Assembly (NCBI GenBank): GCA_023250195.1
Contig: JAHFBF010000002.1
Coordinates: 392,832-456,831 of the forward strand
Length of the DNA: 64,000 nt
From: Candidatus Melainabacteria bacterium
Lineage (GTDB): Bacteria > Cyanobacteriota > Vampirovibrionia > 2-02-FULL-35-15
Direction of reading: 5' to 3'
A program made the position numbers and the translations under genes. Under the pieces are notes generated by a model. It was not told the DNA's origin and searched no databases. It saw only the letters and a program-made list of their open reading frames with translations. How positions within the stretch are numbered: the first letter of the stretch is position 1; each line of letters starts with the position of its first letter. Below are positions 63,401 through 64,000 of the stretch, one piece after another.

Positions 63401-64000
63401 TTCCGGGTACTGTGTAATCGAGTGTTACTGTTTCTCCGTACTGCACTCCTGGTGAAAGGGTTACTGTTACTACTGCTCCTGAGATACTTATCATTGATAC
63501 TGCGGCACTGGTTCCCATGAGTGCATAAACACTTGTTGCTGGTGCTGTTGTATTTAAACTTTCATTGTACGTCAATGTCAATGTCGTTCCGTTTACTGCT
63601 GCCATCGATAATGTTGGTGCTGTTGTATCTGCTGTGTTATTTGTTACTGCCTGGCTTGACAACGCTGCTGCGGAATTAGCTGAGAGATCCTGTACTGGAT
63701 TAGTTCCGGGTACTGTGTAATCGAGTGTAACTGTTTCGCCGTACTGCACTCCCGGTGAAAGGGTTACGGTTACTACTGCTCCACTTATTGAAATCATTGA
63801 TACTGCGGCTGATGTTCCCATTAGAGAATAAACACTTGTTGCTGGTGCTGTTGTATTCAAACTTTCATTGTACGTCAACGTCAATGTCGTTCCGTTTACT
63901 GCTGCCATCGATAATGTTGGTGCTGTTGTATCTGCTGTGTTATTTGTTACTGCCTGGCTTGACAACGCTGCTGCGGAATTAGCTGAGAGATCCTGTACTG
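60426..64000 (-). CDS. Giant SwmB-repeat surface protein (partial, 5' end outside)
   Basis: About 1190 residues visible. From the open N-terminal side: six near-identical repeats of about 101 residues (TADTTAPTLSMAAVNGTTLTLTYNE..., PGTNPVQDLSANSAAALSSQAV) of the SwmB/SWM type; a cadherin-like linker; a Gly/Pro-rich stretch with PPPNGIYPPGT repeats; ten GSNP units; and a C-terminal beta domain (LKPVINSVIVVRNNNLIKFIIDGDNFF). SwmB is a cell-surface protein required for swimming in Synechococcus; related repeats occur in many adhesins. The signal peptide is not visible. Confidence 0.88.
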   Translation of the reverse strand, partial: VQDLSANSAAALSSQAVTNNTADTTAPTLSMAAVNGTTLTLTYNESLNTTAPATSVYSLMGTSAAVSMISISGAVVTVTLSPGVQYGETVTLDYTVPGTNPVQDLSANSAAALSSQAVTNNTADTTAPTLSMAAVNGTTLTLTYNESLNTTAPATSVYALMGTSAAVSMISISGAVVTVTLSPGVQYGETVTLDYTVPGTNPVQDLSANSAAALSSQAVTNNTADTTAPTLSMAAVNGTTLTLTYNESLNTTAPATSVYSLMGTSAAVSMISISGAVVTLTLSPGVQYGETVTLDYTVPGTNPVQDLSANSAAALSSQAVTNNTADTTAPTLSMAAVNGTTLTLTYNETLDAGSTPATSAFGLMGTSAAVSMISISGAVVTLTLSPGVQYGETVTLNYTVPGANPTQDTSGNDAGALSSQAVTNNTPDTIAPTLSAAAVYGTTLTLTYNENLDTGSIPANSAFGLMGISASVSMVSISGSTVTVTLSSGVQYGEIVTLNYTAPGTNRIQDTSGNDAGALSSQAVTNNAPDTIAPTLSAAAVYGTTLTLTYNENLDTNSIPATSAFGLMGTSAAVSMVSISGSTVTLTLSSGVQYGETVTLNYTAPGTNRIQDTSGNDAGALSSQAVTVNSTNTPPATPSISSATINGSNTNIDGTFNLEIGQTLSINFMSNDPDSNNTVALSVSSFTPASVGIFTPNSPVNPGTAYYSLYAGVYEGGMTYTFTVRAIDNYGLPSTDKTINIYVVPPPLPPSSGGGGGGGGGGGGGGYYIPPPPPPIGAYPPPNGIYPPGTPPPNGIYPSGTPPPNGIYPPGTPPPPPPIGAYLPPNGSPLPGTVNGLGGLYHPLTSGEIKDIPSIVGGFPNAPTFPLNNKPTKEGKKPKNQPTTITGSIPSPVGNNPTGSNPGSNPGSNPGSNPGSNPGSNPGSNPGSNPGSNPGSNPQPANNSQPETNKPGAKGNAGNTSVVLTGSPTSFTIPVDSAAGKILTENVPTALDVYVKLVDSTSEEFDINAQIFVGVTKNSPIVVNTDSVPLDAADGNGFIILFINDIPVAKIAVNVYGSNNRVGKGDEIIDTSTLKPVINSVIVVRNNNLIKFIIDGDNFFDKKVVVNNKLLKTQNRQTSLDVLPNNGFILKDLKILNGNKKIIAVYKIANKNNIQVPLTLSVTNPYGRALSVILDPIVNSNQDLESRIEN
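61186..61305 (-). repeat. 12-bp tandem repeat (about 10 copies) in the surface protein
   Basis: Ten units of GGATTAGATCCT coding for Gly-Ser-Asn-Pro. Identical copies suggest rapid change of copy number without frame loss. Confidence 0.9.
62109..64000 (-). repeat. 303-bp tandem SwmB repeats
   Basis: Six 101-codon repeats in the window. The outermost are almost identical in DNA (for example GCCATCG at 63601 and 63904, exactly 303 bp apart), the inner ones are more diverged. The array continues past the right edge. Confidence 0.88.

Overview
The window is a 64 kb stretch of a low-G+C chromosome (about one third G+C by eye), densely packed with short operons on both strands. The gene set is bacterial and Gram-negative in style: a lytic transglycosylase, Lpp-type lipoprotein signals, a b6-type cytochrome/Rieske pair, SwmB-type surface repeats and an L10 leader. 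Four hints point towards a non-photosynthetic relative of Cyanobacteria (Vampirovibrionia/Melainabacteria, or possibly Margulisbacteria). They are adjacent but unfused panC and cmk (fused in many cyanobacteria), 14-residue histidine spacing in the cytochrome b, SwmB repeats, and palindromes of the GTAGAGGCG...CGCCTCTAC type that resemble cyanobacterial interspersed repeats. This placement is inference; no 16S rRNA lies in the window.

Layout. 0-9 kb: mostly exported or orphan proteins (a thrombospondin-3/transglutaminase-like protein, a clan-CD cysteine-peptidase-like protein, a Cys-rich secreted protein) and a HAD-phosphatase/alpha-beta-hydrolase fusion next to a class III aminotransferase. 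9-24 kb: housekeeping genes (rpsR, rpmB, sixA, slt, uvrA), a TrmB regulator, a superoxide dismutase, a peroxiredoxin, an acyl-carrier-like protein, a nitrate/sulfonate-type ABC importer, rsmI and HU. 24-35 kb: nagA, the L10 leader-rplJ-rplL unit, accC, secA, panC, cmk and a Lon N-domain protein. 35-43 kb: a SPOUT methyltransferase, an RNase J homologue that has lost its metal ligands, a BtuF-like protein, a radical SAM protein, lineage-specific orphans and a tRNA(CAU) with a duplicated 3' half. 43.6 kb: the initiator tRNA.

44-60 kb is the most interesting part. It combines two CBS-domain proteins, a double universal stress protein, an Hsp20, a K+-channel-like protein, a beta-CASP nuclease with an AAA ATPase, three small exported haem proteins, a PAS histidine kinase, a NarL/LuxR-type response regulator, and a Rieske/cytochrome b/cytochrome c operon. 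At least nine copies of a 16-bp box (AATC-N8-GATT, core CCTTTA or CCTAA) lie in the gaps in front of these genes. The set resembles the mycobacterial DosR dormancy regulon in gene content, and I propose it as a separate low-oxygen/low-energy regulon. 60-64 kb holds a response regulator and the 3' part of a giant SwmB-repeat surface protein.

The window also carries several families of short mobile palindromes. One 28-bp family (seven copies) and one of about 90-115 bp (two good copies) run into reading frames and ribosome-binding sites, as Rickettsia palindromic elements do. A two-hairpin element of about 115 bp occurs upstream of both HU and the histidine kinase.
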